Source: Pseudonocardia asaccharolytica DSM 44247 = NBRC 16224
Lineage (GTDB): Bacteria; Actinomycetota; Actinomycetes; Mycobacteriales; Pseudonocardiaceae
Assembly (NCBI RefSeq): GCF_000423625.1
Contig: NZ_AUII01000028.1
Span: 1 to 59,436, forward strand
DNA: 59,436 bases
Direction of reading: 5' to 3'
Shown: positions 7,992 through 16,039 of the stretch, piece by piece
How positions within the stretch are numbered: position 1 is the stretch's first letter
How the letters are laid out: each line of letters begins with the position of its first letter
The notes under the pieces: model-generated
The model's input: only the letters and a program-made list of their open reading frames with translations
What the model was told of the DNA's origin: nothing
Databases searched by the model: none
Translations under genes and position numbers: made by a program

Positions 7992-8312
7992 ATGGGGTCG
8001 ATCATCGTCGTGACCGGCCCGGACCCAGAACTGTGCGGACGGGTGCGGGCGCTGGTGGCCGCGGACGGCGTCGTGGTCCTCGACGTGCGGGGGCTCACCG
8101 AGCCGGATCCCGCGACCGTCGATGCGCTGCTGCGGCTGGCGCTCGCGGCCCGGCGGCTCGACGGGCGGATCCGGCTGCGGAACGTCTCGGTGCGGCTGCG
8201 CGACCTGCTGACCGGTACCGGGCTCGGCGCCGTCCTCGACCTCGAGGTCCAGGACCGCCCTAGCCGAAGAAGACCTCGGCCTCGGCGTACAGGGCCGGGT
8301 CGACGACCTTGA
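7992..8312 (+). CDS. STAS-domain protein (anti-anti-sigma-like)
   Basis: 106 aa. VVVLDVRGLTEPDPATVDALLRLALAARR and IRLRNVSVRLRDLLTGTGL fit the STAS fold used by anti-sigma factor antagonists. The usual phospho-acceptor Ser/Thr before the second helix is replaced in this stretch (EPDPATVD). No ribosome site is obvious before ATG 7992. The last 53 bases overlap the 3' end of the convergent phosphofructokinase gene, and the basic Pro/Arg-rich tail suggests the original stop may have been lost. Confidence 0.6.
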   Translation: MGSIIVVTGPDPELCGRVRALVAADGVVVLDVRGLTEPDPATVDALLRLALAARRLDGRIRLRNVSVRLRDLLTGTGLGAVLDLEVQDRPSRRRPRPRRTGPGRRP

Positions 8313-9285
8313 TCTGCTGCGTGGCCTCTGACAGCGGCACCGTCACGATGTCCGCGCCGCGCAGCGCGATCATCTGGCCCCACTTGCCCTCGGCGATCGC
8401 GTCGATCGCGTGCAGCCCGAACCGGGTGGCGAGCCACCGGTCCCGCGCGGACGGCGTGCCGCCGCGCTGCACATGCCCGAGGACGGTGGTGCGGGCCTCC
8501 TGGCCGGTGCGTTCCTCGATCTGGTGGGCCAGCCAGTCGCCGATCCCGCCGAGCCGCACATGCCCGAACGCGTCCTTCGCCGAGGAGTGCAGCACCGCCT
8601 CGCCCTCCTTGGGGATCGCGCCCTCGGCGACGACGATGATCGGCGCGTACTCGAGCTGGAACCGCGACTCGACCCATTTGCAGACCTGGTCGATATCGAA
8701 GCGCACCTCGGGGATGAGGATCGCGCTGGCGCCGCCCGCCATCCCGGCGTGCAGGGCGATCCACCCCGCGTGCCGGCCCATGACCTCGACGATCAGCGCG
8801 CGGTGGTGCGACTCCGCGGTCGTGTGCAGCCGGTCGATGGCATCGACCGCGATGTTGACCGCGGTGTCGAAGCCGAAGGTGTAGTCGGTACCGGCCAGGT
8901 CGTTGTCGATCGTCTTCGGCACCCCGACGATATTGACCCCGGCCTCGTGCAGCTTCGTCGCCACGCCGAGGGTGTCCTCGCCGCCGATCGCGATCAGCGC
9001 GTCGACACCGAGGTTCTGCAGGGTGCGGCGGATCCGCTGCACGCCGTCCTCGATCGCGAACGGATTGGTCCGCGACGAGCCGAGGATCGTCCCGCCGCGC
9101 GGCAGGATGCCGCGCACCGCGGGGATGTCCAGCGGCTTCGTCAACGCCTCGAGCGGGCCGCGCCAGCCGTCGCGGAACCCGAGGAAGGAGAACCCGTACT
9201 CGGGCACCCCCTTGCGGACGATCGCCCGGATGACCGCATTGAGGCCGGGGCAGTCGCCACCCCCGGTGAGCACGCCCACGCGCAT
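8260..9285 (-). CDS. pfkA: 6-phosphofructokinase, group III (possibly PPi-dependent)
   Basis: 341 aa. It phosphorylates fructose 6-phosphate to fructose 1,6-bisphosphate (glycolysis, cytoplasm). Motifs are GGGDCPGLN at the N-terminus, GGEDT (101-105), PKTIDNDL (123-130), MGRHAGW and GHVQRGG. Residues D104 and K124 are those of pyrophosphate-dependent enzymes; ATP enzymes have Gly at both. Close actinomycete relatives include both the PPi enzyme of Amycolatopsis methanolica and ATP enzymes of streptomycetes, so the donor is uncertain. ATG 9285 is chosen over the in-frame ATG 9300 because GGAGGT lies 7 bases before it. Confidence 0.93.
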   Translation of the reverse strand: MRVGVLTGGGDCPGLNAVIRAIVRKGVPEYGFSFLGFRDGWRGPLEALTKPLDIPAVRGILPRGGTILGSSRTNPFAIEDGVQRIRRTLQNLGVDALIAIGGEDTLGVATKLHEAGVNIVGVPKTIDNDLAGTDYTFGFDTAVNIAVDAIDRLHTTAESHHRALIVEVMGRHAGWIALHAGMAGGASAILIPEVRFDIDQVCKWVESRFQLEYAPIIVVAEGAIPKEGEAVLHSSAKDAFGHVRLGGIGDWLAHQIEERTGQEARTTVLGHVQRGGTPSARDRWLATRFGLHAIDAIAEGKWGQMIALRGADIVTVPLSEATQQIKVVDPALYAEAEVFFG

Positions 9286-9388
9286 CCTGATGACCTCCAT
9301 CGATACAGAAGCTCGTGCACCCCCACGCTAGCCGCTCGCTCCGACCGTCCGGCCGATGGCCTCTGCCATCGCCGTCCGGGCCGGCCGG

Positions 9389-9714
9389 TCAGGCCGTACG
9401 ACCTACCACGTGGTCGACCAGGCCGTAGCTCGCGCCTGTTCCGCGGTGAACCAGTGGTCGCGGTCGGAGTCGGCGGTGACCGTCTCCACGCTCTGCCCGC
9501 TGTGTCGCGCGGTGATCTCGGCGATCTCGCGTTTCGTCTCGCCGTAGACCCGGCCCGGATCGCGATATCGGTCACCGTGCCGCCGAGCCCGGCCGACGGC
9601 TGGTGCATCAGGATCCGGTTGGCCACCTCGTCGCCGACCTCGCTGCCGAGGAACACGATCCGCTCGGCGAGCAACCGGTCCAGGACCGGGTCGAGGAGGC
9701 TCGTGGCCGGCGCG
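9389..9714 (-). pseudogene. clpP: clpP relic with internal deletion and frameshifts
   Basis: The minus strand reads LDRLLAERIVFLGSEVG, DEVANR and then directly ILMHQPSAGLGGTVTDIAI. In intact ClpP about 70 residues, including the catalytic-Ser segment, separate ANR and RILMHQP. The catalytic His region (LMHQP) remains. A frameshift near 9556 leads to GETKREIAEITARHSGQ...DRDHWFTAEQA, and a second near 9425 is needed to read YGLVDHVVGRTA and stop. It cannot be a protease. It is an extra copy that decayed. Confidence 0.88.
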
Positions 9715-9839
9715 GGCGTACGCAGCAGCGGGCCGCGCACGGGCGGGGCCGGCGGACGCGGATGGGGCGCTGTTCGCCGAGGGCGTGGGCGTTCGCCGAG
9801 GGCGGACGGGTTTGGCCAGGGACCGCCCCGGGTACCGCG

Positions 9840-10283
9840 GTGATCGTGACGGACGACCGCAGGGCCCCGGACTCCGCCCACGCCCGCCCGGAGGGCGCGT
9901 CCGACGAGCTCGTCGCCGCCGTGGGCCGGTTCTCCGAGGCATTGGAGACCGTGGAGCGGGCGCGGGGCGCGCTGTACGAGTTCCACCAGCTCATCGGCGG
10001 TGCCCACGGCATGCTGCGCGACGTCGTGGACGAGCTGCGGTCGGCCGGGCACGGCGAATGGGCCGAGCGGATCCGCACCGAGCTGCTCGGGCGCAACGTG
10101 TTACCGGGCCGGTGGACCTTCCAGATCGTCGAGGAGTTCGACGACGGGTACTACCGGCTCTTCCGGGATCTGGAGCGCGGCGTCCGCGACGACACGATGG
10201 CCGGGCGCCGGCATGTGTACGAGGCGGAGTGGAAACAGTCCCTGCGCGGGCCGCGGATGGCCGGGTACGACGCCGCGCCGTGA
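9840..10283 (+). CDS. Conserved hypothetical protein
   Basis: About 147 aa from GTG 9840 (GTG 9846 also possible). The body is soluble and helical: an N-terminal segment with SDELVAAVGRFSEALETVERARG and a C-terminal part with WTFQIVEEFDDGYYRLFRDLERG. Codon use is typical of real genes here. I do not recognise a functional domain. It starts just beyond the clpP relic and points toward the convergent M15-like gene. Confidence 0.65.
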   Translation: MIVTDDRRAPDSAHARPEGASDELVAAVGRFSEALETVERARGALYEFHQLIGGAHGMLRDVVDELRSAGHGEWAERIRTELLGRNVLPGRWTFQIVEEFDDGYYRLFRDLERGVRDDTMAGRRHVYEAEWKQSLRGPRMAGYDAAP

Positions 10284-10287
10284 CCGC

Positions 10288-11100
10288 TCAGCGGCAGAGG
10301 TCCGCGTCCGGGACCGCGGCCGGGGCGGTGCGGCCGAACGAGATGTGCACGTGGTCGAAGTGGTTCTCGGTGTCGTTGCCGCGGTTCTCCATCCGTTGCC
10401 AGCCGTCGCCGTAGTTGATCCGCTGCTTCCAGATCACGTAGGTGATGCCCAGCGCCTCGCGATTGCGCAGCGCGCACTGCGCGATCCGGTCACCCCGCTC
10501 CCCGCGCACCATCAGGTCGATGGCCAGGCCCCGCGGATGGTCGGAGACGCGGCCTCGCCCGGCGACACCGATGAGGTCGGGCTGATCGTAGAGACACGAG
10601 AGGAACTGGGCGGCCCTGGCCACCCACGGCTTCACCCGGCCGAGGCCGGAGAGTTCGATGGCGCAGCGGGCGCGCGCCTCCCGGGCGGCGCGTTCCTCCT
10701 CGGCGCGCCGGGCGAGGTCGGCCAGGCCGGCCGCCTTGAGCAGGCCCGCCGCATCGGCGGTCTCCGGGGTGGGCGTGGCGTCCGCGGCGCGGGAGATCAC
10801 GGAAACGACGCGAAGGCCACCGTCGGTGGCGGACCGGGCCGCGACCGGCGTTCCGGCGGGACCGCCGTCGGCGGTCAGGCGCAGCACGGCGGCGTCCGCT
10901 GCCGGATCGGGGGGCCCGGTCAGCGTCACGAGCGGAGCGACGAGCGCCAGGCAGCCGCCCGTGAGGGCGGCCGACATCGCGGCGTTGGCCGCCGGGGAGT
11001 TGTTCAGCGCGGCGTGCCGCGCCGCGACCGAGACCCCGACGGGCGCCGGGGCAAGGCCGCGTCGCGCGCGCCGGCCGCCGGGGGAGCGGTGCCGGGACAC
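10288..11100 (-). CDS. Secreted M15-like (ARB_07466-type) protein
   Basis: 270 aa. An Arg-rich N-terminus and hydrophobic segment (about residues 38-62) suggest export or anchoring. A coiled, Ala/Glu/Arg-rich linker (LARRAEEERAAREARARC) precedes a C-terminal domain with SDHPRGLAIDL and FDHVHISF. These correspond to the two zinc-ligand motifs of D-Ala-D-Ala carboxypeptidase/M15-like folds. It probably acts on the cell wall outside the membrane; catalysis is unproven for this subfamily. The start is GTG. Confidence 0.78.
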   Translation of the reverse strand: MSRHRSPGGRRARRGLAPAPVGVSVAARHAALNNSPAANAAMSAALTGGCLALVAPLVTLTGPPDPAADAAVLRLTADGGPAGTPVAARSATDGGLRVVSVISRAADATPTPETADAAGLLKAAGLADLARRAEEERAAREARARCAIELSGLGRVKPWVARAAQFLSCLYDQPDLIGVAGRGRVSDHPRGLAIDLMVRGERGDRIAQCALRNREALGITYVIWKQRINYGDGWQRMENRGNDTENHFDHVHISFGRTAPAAVPDADLCR

Positions 11101-11283
11101 GACCTGCCTTCCGGGTCATCGGGCCCGGGCGGACATCCGGTGGGGGCCGGACGGATCGGGGAATCCGTGTCCGTCGGGGAGCCGGGCTTCGTGATCCGGG
11201 AGGACTGTAGCCGACCCTCCCTCCCCCCGCGAGTCGCGGTATTTCCGAGCGCGAGTCGCGGGATCCACGCGAGCGAGTCGGGG

Positions 11284-12363
11284 TCAGCCGGCCGCCGCAG
11301 GGCCTCCCGACCAGGCCGTCCGCAGCAAGGTGTGCATCGCGGAGTGGTCCACCGGGCCCGGGTTACCGGGCGGGGCGGCGTCTGCGACCAGCCGGGCGGC
11401 CTCGTCGGCCTGGTCCGCGCGCAGGCCGAGCTCCCGCAGTCCACGTGGGACACCCAGCCGCGCGGCCAGCGCCCGCAGCCCGGCGACCGGGTCGTCAGCC
11501 CCGAGCGCGCGGCCGATCCGGTGTACCACGCCGGGTGCATACGGGGCGTTGAAGGCGAGCACGTGCGGGAGGACGACGGCGTGCGTCGCGGCGTGCGGCA
11601 GGTCGAACGCGCCGCCAAGCACATGACAGATCTTGTGGTGCAGCCCGGCCCCGGCCGTGGCGAGCGCCGTCCCCGCCAGATAGGCGCCGTAGAGCAGGTC
11701 GGAGCGGGCGCGCGGATCGGCGGGATCGGCGGCCACGGTCGGCAACCCGGCACCGAGCGCCCGGATCCCCTCCTCGGCGAACAGCACGCCGACCGGGTTG
11801 CGCCGCGGCGCCCACAACGCGTCGACGCAGTGCGCCAGCGCGTTGAACCCGCTGGTCACCGACAGCTCGACCGGGAGGCCAAGGGTCAGCTCCGGGTCGT
11901 AGACGACCGTGCGCGGCAGCACGACGGGATCGGTGCCGGTGGTCTTCCGCCCCTCCTCGGTGAGGCCCCACAGCGGGGTCACCTCGGAACCGGCGTAGGT
12001 GGTCGGCACCGCGACCACCGGAAGCCCGGTGGTGAGCGCGACGGCCTTCGCGGTGCCGGTCGCCGAGCCGCCACCGATGCTGAGCACCCCGTCGGCGGCG
12101 GACTCGGCGGCGCGGGCCCGGGCCCGCGCCGCCGAGTCAACCGGTACGTGCTGGCGGACCTCGGTGAACCGGCCCGCGACGCGGCGGGCGAACGGCGCAG
12201 TGAGGGCGTCGGCCAGCGGCGCGTCGCGTTCGCTGCAGATCACGAGCAGCCGGGCGCTGCCCAGCCGTTCGACCTCGGCGGCGAGCCGGGTCCGCGCGGC
12301 GCCGGCGCCGAACACGATCCGGCCGGGCAGCGCCTCGTACTCGAAGTTCTCGAAGTCGCGCAC
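11284..12363 (-). CDS. Maleylacetate reductase (iron-type alcohol dehydrogenase family)
   Basis: 359 aa. The NAD(P)-binding motif is VLSIGGGSATGTAKA, followed by VPTTYAGSEVTPLWGLTEEGRKTTG, a stretch diagnostic of maleylacetate reductases rather than general iron alcohol dehydrogenases. HHKICHVLGG and LPHAATHAVVLPH hold the metal/His region. It reduces maleylacetate to 3-oxoadipate in aromatic ring cleavage (resorcinol, hydroxyquinol or chlorocatechol routes). No ring-cleavage dioxygenase is in the window, so its pathway partners lie elsewhere. Confidence 0.9.
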   Translation of the reverse strand: MRDFENFEYEALPGRIVFGAGAARTRLAAEVERLGSARLLVICSERDAPLADALTAPFARRVAGRFTEVRQHVPVDSAARARARAAESAADGVLSIGGGSATGTAKAVALTTGLPVVAVPTTYAGSEVTPLWGLTEEGRKTTGTDPVVLPRTVVYDPELTLGLPVELSVTSGFNALAHCVDALWAPRRNPVGVLFAEEGIRALGAGLPTVAADPADPRARSDLLYGAYLAGTALATAGAGLHHKICHVLGGAFDLPHAATHAVVLPHVLAFNAPYAPGVVHRIGRALGADDPVAGLRALAARLGVPRGLRELGLRADQADEAARLVADAAPPGNPGPVDHSAMHTLLRTAWSGGPAAAG

Positions 12364-12399
12364 CCGACCAGCGTGGCGAGCGCCCGGCCGCGCGTCGAC

Positions 12400-12560
12400 T
12401 CAGGAACGGACGCCGCTGAGCTCCTTCGTGTTCGGGTCGTTCACATACGCCGTGTCACCGCGGACGAAGATCGCCGGACGGGGCTGCTGCCACTTCAGCG
12501 GCTCCTGCCACGCGCCGGTGACCGGAATGCTCCGCACCACCTTGGCCTGCGCGCCGGCCG
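12400..12560 (-). pseudogene. AztD-like beta-propeller C-terminal fragment
   Basis: The minus strand reads PVTGAWQEPLKWQQPRPAIF then VRGDTAYVNDPNTKELSGV and stops. This resembles the last blades of the periplasmic zinc metallochaperone AztD. The rest of the gene is absent and the stop truncates the final strand. It is placed by recalled similarity only. Confidence 0.45.
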
Positions 12561-12671
12561 CTGCCTGCTGCTCGACGACGGACGCCTGCGCGCGCAGGGT
12601 GAGCCCGGGCTGGTCCTGACGCCCGACACGCTCGAAGAGGTCTGGGGCCTCCCCGGCTCGGCTGACCGCGA

Positions 12672-13427
12672 TCACGGCTCGGCGCGGCCGCCCTCGACGA
12701 GCCCGAGCAGCAGCCCCGCCAACTCGTCCGGGCATGTGATGTAGGGCAGATGCGCGCAGTCGAGCCGACGGAACCCCCACCCCGGCGTCACCATTGCGAT
12801 CTCGGCATGGCGGTCGAAACCCGGATGCGGGAATCGGACGCAGCGGATGTAGGTCCGGGGCACCTGCGCGGCCGCCGGGTTTCCGCCCCGGACCGTGCCG
12901 GTGAAATGCCCGAACGGTGTGGAGCGCAGCCGAGGCAGTACCCACGCCAGGTCGGCCGGATCGGTCACGTGCCAGGCCCGCGAGGCGATCTCCTCCCACG
13001 GTGCCGCGCTGAACCGAGGCAGCAGCCACCCGTCGCCCTCGCGCTCGACCAGCGCTTCCAGCCCGGTCCGCCGGTCATCCGGGAGGAGGTCGAGCAGGCA
13101 CTGGCCGTCGTCGGGCACGAAGGCGTCCAGGTAGACGAGGCGGGCGAGCCGCTCGGGCGCCCGGTTGGCGACGCCCGTGATCACCATTCCGGCCGAGCTG
13201 TTGCCCACCAGGACGACCTGGTCGAGATCCTCGTAGGCCAGCGTGCTCACGATGTCCTCGACGTGGGTCCACAGATCGACCTCGGGGTGGACGAGGTGGG
13301 CACGTTCGCCGAGACCGGTGAGGGTCGGCGCGTACGCGCGGTGCCCCGCCGCCGAAAGCAGGGGGATGAGCTTGCGCCAGCTCCATCCCCCCAGCCAGGC
13401 GGGATGCACGAGCACGAACGTCGCCAT
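12672..13427 (-). CDS. Alpha/beta hydrolase (EstC/salicylate-esterase-like)
   Basis: 251 aa. FVLVHPAWLGGWSWRKLIPLL at the N-terminus supplies the oxyanion region; VLVGNSSAGMV holds the nucleophile elbow (Ser in GNSSA); the catalytic His is likely in LDCAHLPYITCPDEL near the C-terminus. Proteins of this type are esterases or lyases of small esters or hydroxynitriles. The substrate cannot be fixed. The gene stands alone among relics. ATG 13427 is the only good start. Confidence 0.85.
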   Translation of the reverse strand: MATFVLVHPAWLGGWSWRKLIPLLSAAGHRAYAPTLTGLGERAHLVHPEVDLWTHVEDIVSTLAYEDLDQVVLVGNSSAGMVITGVANRAPERLARLVYLDAFVPDDGQCLLDLLPDDRRTGLEALVEREGDGWLLPRFSAAPWEEIASRAWHVTDPADLAWVLPRLRSTPFGHFTGTVRGGNPAAAQVPRTYIRCVRFPHPGFDRHAEIAMVTPGWGFRRLDCAHLPYITCPDELAGLLLGLVEGGRAEP

Positions 13428-13467
13428 CCGTCCAGCGTTCCGTTGCCGGGATCGGGTTCAGCCGAAG

Positions 13468-13785
13468 CTAGCGCACGCCGTCGCGACCGGGAAGGTCCGG
13501 CGGCTCGGCAAGCGCGGCCGGCTCGTCGGCGTCGAGCGCCATGCTCTCGACCGAGACGCGCGGCAGGATCCGGTCGAGCCGGCGCGGATCCACCAGTTGG
13601 CGACCCCGAGCCGGTGCATGAGCGCGGGGACGACCAGCATCGGGATCACGAAGGCGTCGAGCAGGACGGCGGCGGCCATCCCGAGCCCCAGCAGCTTGAT
13701 CGTCCGGGCGTCGCCGGAGACGAACCCGCCGATGCGGCTGACCAGGAACACCTGGTAGTCCATCGACAGGCCGAACAGCCATGCA
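13468..13785 (-). pseudogene. MMPL transporter C-terminal relic
   Basis: LFGLSMDYQVFLVSRIGGFV is followed at once by SGDARTIKLLGLGMAAAVLLDAFVIPMLVVPALMHRLG (in parts). In intact MMPL lipid/drug exporters about 45 residues separate SRI from the GDARTIKL helix. A frameshift follows ANWW, and LDRILPRVSVE continues in another frame. The N-terminal two thirds are missing. The break at about 13785 is where the TetR relic begins on the other strand. Confidence 0.85.
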
Positions 13786-14009
13786 CGACCACGTCCTGGT
13801 CGGCCGCGGTGGAGCTGCTCTCCGGGGCGGGCGCTTCGCGGGCAGACCCGGACGCCCGGATCCGCGCGACCTGCGCGGTGGCGATGGTGCCTGCCGGCCT
13901 GGACGCATGGCTGCGCGAGCACCCGGACGTCGAGGGGGTCGACGAGGACGGGCGGCGGCTGATCGTCGACTGCGTGCTCGCCGTGCTGGACGGCGCGACC
14001 GGCGCGTGA
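13782..14009 (+). pseudogene. TetR-family regulator C-terminal relic
   Basis: The frame WSAAVELLSGAG, DPDARIRATCAVAMVPAGLD, AWLREHPDVEG ... DCVLAVLDGATGA is the effector domain end of a TetR regulator. No DNA-binding domain precedes it. It would have been divergent from the MMPL gene, a common regulator/transporter pair. A single deletion through both 5' ends and their shared promoter explains the arrangement. Confidence 0.7.
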
Positions 14010-14024
14010 CGAACGGGGCCGGTG

Positions 14025-15854
14025 TCAGATCGTCGTGATCCCGAACGACTTGAGCTTGCGGTACAGCGACGATCGGGCGATCCCGAGCGCCGCGGCGGCC
14101 TGGACGCGGTTGCCGCCCGCGGCGTGCAGGGCCTGCACGATCGCGTCGCGCTCGACCGCCTCGATCCCCGACAGCCTGCGCCGCGCGGTGTGGTGGCAGT
14201 AGCCGGGCAGATCCTCGGGCTTGATCTCGCCGACCGGCCGCTTCAGCAGGGCCGAGCGGAGGGCCTCTTCGAGCTGCGCGATATTGCGCGGCCAGGTGTA
14301 CCCGGAGATCACTCGCATGGCGGCGGGGCTGACGCCGACGCTGCGGCCGTCCGCGACCCCGATCAGCACCCTGGCGACGATTTCGGGCAGATCCTCGGAG
14401 CGGTGGCGCAGCGGCGGGACCGTGACCGCGCGCTGGAAGTGGGTCAGCAGATCGCGGAACGGGAGATCGGAGTCGAGGTTCGCGTCCGACAGCGTCGCGG
14501 CCACATAGGCGGGCTGGTCGGTGTCGGCCAGCGTGAGCAGGAACGAGTTCAGCCGCTCGACTCCGTCAGTGGACAGCTCGTCGATGTTCCGGAAGACGAG
14601 CAGCGTCGGCAGGCTCATGTTCTGCACGGCGGTCTCGGCGCCGCCGTAGCTGTCCAGCGAGATGTCCGACGCGTCGATCACCAGCGTGCGCCCGCCCGGG
14701 TTGACCTGGTGATACACCTCGGTGACCAGGGAGAACTTGCCGCAGCCCGTTTCGCCCATGACCAGCAGCGCCTCGTGCGCGCCGAGCGCGGCCGTGATGC
14801 CCTGGCAGGCGCGCACCCACAGCGGGGAGCGGCTCTCCCCGTCGAGCGCGATCGGCCCGCGGGTGCTCGCGGTCCGCGCCGATGCCCGCCGTTCGGCGTC
14901 CGCAATGTCCGCGAGCCCCGGCATCGCGGCCGAGACGTCGCCGTCGGCGACGAGCCCGACCTGCACGACGACACCCGCGGTCTCGCCGCCGACGATGACC
15001 CTGGTGCCGCGCAGCCGCACCTGCCGGCCGGGCGCCAGCTCGATCAGGTCGAGCGGCTCGCCGCGGTGGGTCAGCAGGTAGCGGGCGTGCTCCTGGATGG
15101 TCAGCTGCTCGGCGGGGGTGAACAGGCTCTGCGTGCGGGCGTTGCTCATCACGGCGGTACCGCCGACGGCGACGACCGCGCTGCGGGACCGCGCGTCGAG
15201 CCGGACGAACATCTCGAACAGTGCCTGGGTGCGCTGGCTGCGGTCGAGCAGCAGGTTGCGCTCGATGTCATGAGCCGCCGAGCGCACCAGCGAGTGCATC
15301 AGCGCGCTCCAGTGCTCGGTGAGACAGCTGATGTCCAGGACGCCCTCGATCCGCCCGGTGAGCGGGTTCCGGATGGGTGCCCCGGTGCAGGCGAAGGGCT
15401 GCAACCGGTCGTGGAAATGCTCCGGGCCGACGATGTGGACCGGTTGGCCCGAGCCGAACACCGTGCCGACGCCGTTGGTCCCGACGCCGCCCTCCGCGTA
15501 GCCGAAGCCGGGGGCGAACGAGACGCGGTCGAGCAGACTCCCGATCGTCGGGTCGCTGTCCGAACGGCTGAGGATCCGGGCCCGGCCGTCGGTCAGCGCG
15601 ATGCTCAGCGGGATGTCGGCGGTCTCCTGGCTGATCCGGTCGATGACCGGCTGCGAGCAGCGCACCAGCCGCGAGGAGACGTCGAGGTCGTCGTGGAAGG
15701 GCGCCTCATGGCTCCCGGCGTCGACCCCGGCAGAGGCTGACCGTCGCCAGGACGCGGAGACGATCTCGGACACGTCCTCACTGCAGCGGCCGTCGGCCAG
15801 GAAGTTGGCGCGCGCTGCCGCGATGCGCAGGCGCCGGTTGGCGGTGTCCGCCAT
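14025..15854 (-). CDS. AcoR-type GAF/AAA+/Fis activator lacking the sigma-54 contact loop
   Basis: 609 aa. N-terminal GAF-like sensor with VSASWRRSASAG (33-44), FGYAEGGVGTNGVGTVFGSG and FACTGAPIRNPLTGRIEGVLDIS; a central PAS-like stretch; an AAA+ domain with Walker A GETGCGK (367-373) and a degenerate Walker B (LLVFRNIDELS); and a C-terminal Fis helix-turn-helix (AAALGIARSSLYRKLKSFG). The GAFTGA loop expected between the Walker motifs is absent (SYGGAETAVQN there). That fits actinobacteria, which generally lack sigma-54, and resembles MimR-like activators of propane/acetone genes. ATG 15854 has AAGGGA six bases upstream. It is divergent from the carboxylase operon and is its likely activator. 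Confidence 0.88.
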   Translation of the reverse strand: MADTANRRLRIAAARANFLADGRCSEDVSEIVSASWRRSASAGVDAGSHEAPFHDDLDVSSRLVRCSQPVIDRISQETADIPLSIALTDGRARILSRSDSDPTIGSLLDRVSFAPGFGYAEGGVGTNGVGTVFGSGQPVHIVGPEHFHDRLQPFACTGAPIRNPLTGRIEGVLDISCLTEHWSALMHSLVRSAAHDIERNLLLDRSQRTQALFEMFVRLDARSRSAVVAVGGTAVMSNARTQSLFTPAEQLTIQEHARYLLTHRGEPLDLIELAPGRQVRLRGTRVIVGGETAGVVVQVGLVADGDVSAAMPGLADIADAERRASARTASTRGPIALDGESRSPLWVRACQGITAALGAHEALLVMGETGCGKFSLVTEVYHQVNPGGRTLVIDASDISLDSYGGAETAVQNMSLPTLLVFRNIDELSTDGVERLNSFLLTLADTDQPAYVAATLSDANLDSDLPFRDLLTHFQRAVTVPPLRHRSEDLPEIVARVLIGVADGRSVGVSPAAMRVISGYTWPRNIAQLEEALRSALLKRPVGEIKPEDLPGYCHHTARRRLSGIEAVERDAIVQALHAAGGNRVQAAAALGIARSSLYRKLKSFGITTI

Positions 15855-15930
15855 TCCAGGTCCCTTCTCGTGAATCCCCAGATGATTGCTGGTCACCTCG
15901 CCGAAGGGGAAGCGCTGAACCTGTCCGATC

Positions 15931-15957
15931 GTGAGACACCTCACCGCTGTGAGACAC
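15931..15957. promoter_or_regulatory. Direct repeat GTGAGACAC x2, probable activator site
   Basis: GTGAGACAC occurs at 15931-15939 and 15949-15957, 18 nt apart, in the 185-bp divergent gap between the AcoR-type gene and the carboxylase operon. Two copies about two helical turns apart, ~80 bp before the operon start, fit an activator binding site. Confidence 0.6.
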
Positions 15958-16039
15958 GGCCCACAGTTGTCGTCCAGCGGCCGACGCAGGCCGCCGCGGG
16001 CGGCGCGCCCCGGCCCTCGAAGCAGAGGTGGATACATCC

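Noticed and set aside
10000..12744. 914-codon plus-strand open frame
   Set aside because: It runs antisense through the M15-like and maleylacetate reductase genes and has low-complexity composition; it is a shadow.
15855..16039. Possible sigma-54 (-24/-12) promoter before the carboxylase operon
   Set aside because: No GG-N10-GC element with suitable context was seen, and the activator lacks GAFTGA.
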